From Hemibagrus wyckioides (Eukaryota > Chordata > Actinopteri > Siluriformes > Bagridae): a stretch of 64,000 nt of DNA. The notes under the pieces were generated by a model. It was given only the letters and a program-made list of their open reading frames with translations. It made no database searches and had not been told where the DNA came from. This document shows positions 60,680-64,000 of this stretch, in pieces. The position numbers and the translations under genes were made by a program. The stretch spans positions 444,573 to 508,572 of the forward strand of contig NC_080715.1 of the NCBI RefSeq assembly GCF_019097595.1. The letters are read 5' to 3'. How positions within the stretch are numbered: position 1 is the stretch's first letter; each line of letters begins with the position of its first letter.

Positions 60680-63600
60680 CAATTCAATTCAATTCAATTT
60701 ATTTTGTATAGCACCTTTTACAATGAACATTGTCTCAAAGCAGCTTTACAAAAGAAGAAAACAGGGAAAGGGGAGGGGAAAATGAAAAATAATAATAAAA
60801 TAAATAAATAAATAAAAATAAAAAAAATTAAAAAAATTTAAAAATAACTAATTAACTAGAAATAAGGATAAATTAATAAATTCTATAATTAGACTATTTT
60901 ATCCTATTTTATCCCTAATGAGAAGCCTGTGGCGACGGTGGCAAGGAAAAACTCCCTGGGATGGAAAGGAAGAAACCTTGAGAGGAACCAGGCTCAGAAG
61001 GGAACCCATCCTCATCTGGGTGACACTAAACAGTAAATAATGTAACTGTAACTGATTAATGTCGTTTCTACAACAGAAATCAATGACCCATGAGGAACTA
61101 TTAGGTCAGTGTAGTTTCTAAGGTCATTATAAACACTAGTTCTTTGCTGTCACGGGCTGACAGATGAAATGGCAGATCTGTGATGGTGTCCCCAAGTGGC
61201 TCTGTCCATGGCTGTCTCCTGGTCCACACAGATCCATCCACAGCATCAGTGGGCACCAACAACCAGGGGTAGGGCAGTGGTCATACTGGAAACTGGCAAA
61301 CACTGGGAGCTCAGGAGTGGGGTGTATAGCTCCACAGAGAAAGACAGAGAGAGAAAGAGAAAGATATTAAGTTTCTGATCATGTGATGTTTAAGACAATG
61401 TAGATTATGTGTAAAGTGCAGGCAGGGACTCCAGCAAGACTAGCTATGACATCATAACTAAAAGGGAGAGCCAGAAGGTCACAGACATGAAGGCTTCCCG
61501 GGACATAAAGCGTCCAACCACTTCACAGTCAGCAAACCTGAGCAACTTGTGAGGGTGGTAAGAGGACAGCATCCAACACATCCCAGTCACCAAACACTCT
61601 ATGACCATGAACCTTCCAGATCTGCTCCTTTACCTAAGAAAACTATACATTAAAAGCTTGACTAAACAAATGTGTCTTCAGCCTAGACTTAAACATTGAG
61701 ACTGTGTCTGAATCCCCAACACTAATTGGAAGGCTGTTCCATAACTGTGGGGCTTTGAAAGAGAAAGCTCCGCCCCCTGCTGTAGCCTTTGCTACTTGAG
61801 GTACTACCAAGTAACCAGCACCCTTTGATCGGAGTAGGCGTGGCGGATCATAAAAGACTAAAAGATCGCTCAGGTACTGCGGTGCGAGACCATTTAGTGC
61901 TTTATAGGTTAGTAACAGTATTTTATAATCAATGTGAAATTTGACTAGGAGCCAATGTAGTGTGGATAAAATAGGAGTGATGTGTTCATATCTTCTGGTT
62001 CTAGTTAGGACTCTAGCTGCTGCATTCTGGACTAACTGGAGCTTGTTTCTGCTCCTACTGGAACATCCAGACAGTAAGACATTACAATAATCCAACCTAG
62101 AGGTAACAAAAGCATGAACTAATTTTTCTGCATCATGAAGCGACAACATATTTCTTATCTTAGCGATATTCCTAAGATGGAAGAAGGCTACCCGAGTGAT
62201 ATTATCTACATGAGCTTCAAATGAAAGACCAGAATCAATAATCACACCAAGATCTTTTACTGCTGGACAAGATGAAACCGAAAGACCATCCACCATTACT
62301 CTGTAATCAGAAAGCTCACTTATAACTGCCTGTGGTCCTAGTACAAGCACCTCTGTCTTGTCCAAATTAAGTAGGAGGAAGTTAGTGACCATCCAGTGTC
62401 TAATGTCCTTTACACATTCTTCTATCTTAATAAGCTGGTGTCTCTCATCTGATTTAGCTGAAACATATAGCTGTGTGTCATCTGCATAACAGTGGAAGCT
62501 AATACCATGTTTATGAATAATTACACCAAGGGGTAACATATATAGGGAGAAAAGCAGTGGGCCTAAGACAGAACCTTGTGGAACACCGAACATAACCTTG
62601 GTATGCATGGAGAAGTCACCATCTAGATCTACAAACTGATAACGGTCAGTCAAATAAGACCTGAGCCAGGAGAGGGCTGTTCCTTTAAGACCAACAACAT
62701 GTTCTAGTGTATCAAGTAGAACAGTGTGGTCAATGGTGTCAAAAGCTGCACTAAGATCCAGTAACACCAGTAAGGAGACACAACCCTGATCAGAAGCCAG
62801 TAACAGGTCATTGACCACTTTAACCAGTGCTGTCTCTGTGCTATGATGAGGCCTAAATCCTGACTGATACATTTCATAAATGTTATTTCTATGCAGGTCT
62901 GAACATAACTGCTGTGCTACAGCCTTTTCTAGGATCTTGGAGATAAAGGGCAGGTTTGATATCGGTCTATAGTTAGACAGCTGACCGGGGTCGAGGTCCG
63001 GTTTTTTAATCAAGGGTTTGATAACTGCTAGCTTAAAGGATTTAGGCACATAGCCAGTGTTTAGAGAAGAATTTATGATTTTTAGAAGGGGTTCAGTAGC
63101 TACTGGTAATATCTGTTTAAGGAAAGATGTGGGTAAAGGATCTAGGATGCAGGTAGAAGATTTTGAAGAAGAAATTAGTGAAATTAGATCAGGCTCTTGA
63201 AGTGGAGTGAAGCACTCTAAGCTCTGATCAGAAATAGTTATATTATCTAAAGAATTATCTATCAAATAATATGGTTTTAAATTAATAGTCTGAATTTTTT
63301 GCCTGATATTGTCAATTTTTTCATTGAAAAAAATCATGAAGTCATTGCTGCTAAATGTAGATGGTGTGCGCTTTTCTACAGTGGTTTTACTCCTAGTTAG
63401 TTTTGCTACAGTGCTAAATAAAAATTTAGGATTGTTTTTGTTATCTTCGATTAGGGCAGAGAGATACGCTGATCTAGCAGCACTAAGAGAATTTTTGTAT
63501 CTCAGAAGGCTTTCCTTCCACGCAATCTGGAATACTGCTAATTTAGTTTGACGCCATTTACGCTCTAGTTTCCTAGCTGATTGTTTTAAAGCTCGTGTGT

Positions 63601-64000
63601 GGTCGTTGTACCAGGGTGCTAGTTTCTTCTCTTTAATTATTTTCCATTTAAGTGGAGCTACAGTGTCTAGGGTGTTCCGAAATAATGACTCCAAGTAATC
63701 AGTCACCTGGTCAAGTTCTGTAGGGTCAGAAGGTGAACCAATCATGTGTGATAATTCTGGGAGACTATCGGTAAATCTCTCTGCAGTAGCAGACGTAAAT
63801 ATACGCTTCATACGGCAAGTTGCGCATCTTGTGACTAAGACGCATTCTAAATGAAACTAGATAATGATCTGAGATAGCTTCCGACTGTGGAAGAGTGACT
63901 ATGTTTTCTATATTTAATCTGAATGTAAAAATGAGATCCAGAGTGTGACCTCCATTATGAGTGGGTCCTATTACATTTTGATTAACACCTAATGAATCTA
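60680..64000 (-). mobile_element. Long L2-type LINE, continues beyond the window
   Basis: The 3' end, at 60680, is a run of CAATT units on the + strand. A 3' UTR of about 960 bp follows and then the polyprotein gene. The 5' end is beyond base 64000. Fragments of the same family occur at 6545, 7978/13492, 9767, 13200 and 59775, so this is the reference copy for the window. Confidence 0.94.
61643..63811 (-). CDS. LINE polyprotein: reverse transcriptase, 722 codons open
   Basis: A long intact frame of a non-LTR retrotransposon. RT landmarks in order: [48 protein letters not shown] (motif A, about residue 357), [16 protein letters not shown] (motif B, about 409) and [12 protein letters not shown] (catalytic YADD, about 440). 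The C-terminal region ends [12 protein letters not shown]. The true start lies upstream: 63830-64000 encodes the end of an apurinic-type endonuclease (GGHTLDLIFTF, then [10 protein letters not shown]), but in a different frame from the RT. The two appear separated by a one-base shift near 63815-63850. The Met at 63811 is therefore just the first Met after the shift. Confidence 0.92.
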   Translation of the reverse strand: MKRIFTSATAERFTDSLPELSHMIGSPSDPTELDQVTDYLESLFRNTLDTVAPLKWKIIKEKKLAPWYNDHTRALKQSARKLERKWRQTKLAVFQIAWKESLLRYKNSLSAARSAYLSALIEDNKNNPKFLFSTVAKLTRSKTTVEKRTPSTFSSNDFMIFFNEKIDNIRQKIQTINLKPYYLIDNSLDNITISDQSLECFTPLQEPDLISLISSSKSSTCILDPLPTSFLKQILPVATEPLLKIINSSLNTGYVPKSFKLAVIKPLIKKPDLDPGQLSNYRPISNLPFISKILEKAVAQQLCSDLHRNNIYEMYQSGFRPHHSTETALVKVVNDLLLASDQGCVSLLVLLDLSAAFDTIDHTVLLDTLEHVVGLKGTALSWLRSYLTDRYQFVDLDGDFSMHTKVMFGVPQGSVLGPLLFSLYMLPLGVIIHKHGISFHCYADDTQLYVSAKSDERHQLIKIEECVKDIRHWMVTNFLLLNLDKTEVLVLGPQAVISELSDYRVMVDGLSVSSCPAVKDLGVIIDSGLSFEAHVDNITRVAFFHLRNIAKIRNMLSLHDAEKLVHAFVTSRLDYCNVLLSGCSSRSRNKLQLVQNAAARVLTRTRRYEHITPILSTLHWLLVKFHIDYKILLLTYKALNGLAPQYLSDLLVFYDPPRLLRSKGAGYLVVPQVAKATAGGGAFSFKAPQLWNSLPISVGDSDTVSMFKSRLKTHLFSQAFNV

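Overview
The window looks like teleost fish nuclear DNA. It has short protein-coding exons with GT-AG introns, CA/GT microsatellites, tRNA-derived SINEs, L2-type LINEs, a Tc1/mariner element, a hAT element and a Ty3/gypsy LTR element. The mix of repeats suggests an ostariophysan or catfish-like genome, but that is an inference.

Two genes can be read exon by exon on the + strand. The first (15770-41785, 16 exons, 628 codons) is a GH35 beta-galactosidase best matching glb1l (beta-galactosidase-1-like); both catalytic glutamates are present. The second (53638-58203, 7 exons, 256 codons) is a six-cysteine astacin metalloprotease of the teleost c6ast/nephrosin type. Its catalytic Glu is Gln and its Met-turn Tyr is Phe, so it is predicted to be catalytically weak or dead. 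A CpG/GC-box region near 6000-6420 may be the promoter and first exon of a third, leftward gene.

Most of the rest is repeat. Region by region: 1-1746 is an 18/20-bp minisatellite. 2890-4209, 6744-7192, 14770-15247 and 58457-59608 are four arrays of one 31-bp minisatellite family, two in each orientation. 7978-13780 is a three-layer nest: an L2-type LINE split by a gypsy element with 141-bp LTRs and a GTACC target duplication, itself carrying two LINE insertions. 16139-28006 is an 11.9-kb array of a 14-bp unit that fills most of glb1l intron 2. Other glb1l introns hold an L2 LINE (intron 6), two tandem SINEs (intron 8), a Tc1 relic, a hAT element with a nested foldback element and SINE pieces (intron 12), and a nearly intact Tc1 element (intron 15). 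42228-43226 and 43714-52455 are further minisatellites between the two genes, the second an 8.7-kb array of a 17-bp unit with a 51-bp higher-order repeat. 60680-64000 is a long LINE on the - strand that runs off the window.

The minisatellites alone cover roughly 40 percent of the window. The long open frames inside them, mostly on the - strand, come from stop-free repeat units and are not genes. The most unusual local structure is in the astacin gene: the end of exon 3 together with its splice donor has been amplified into 16 tandem copies. No rRNA, tRNA gene or CRISPR array was seen.
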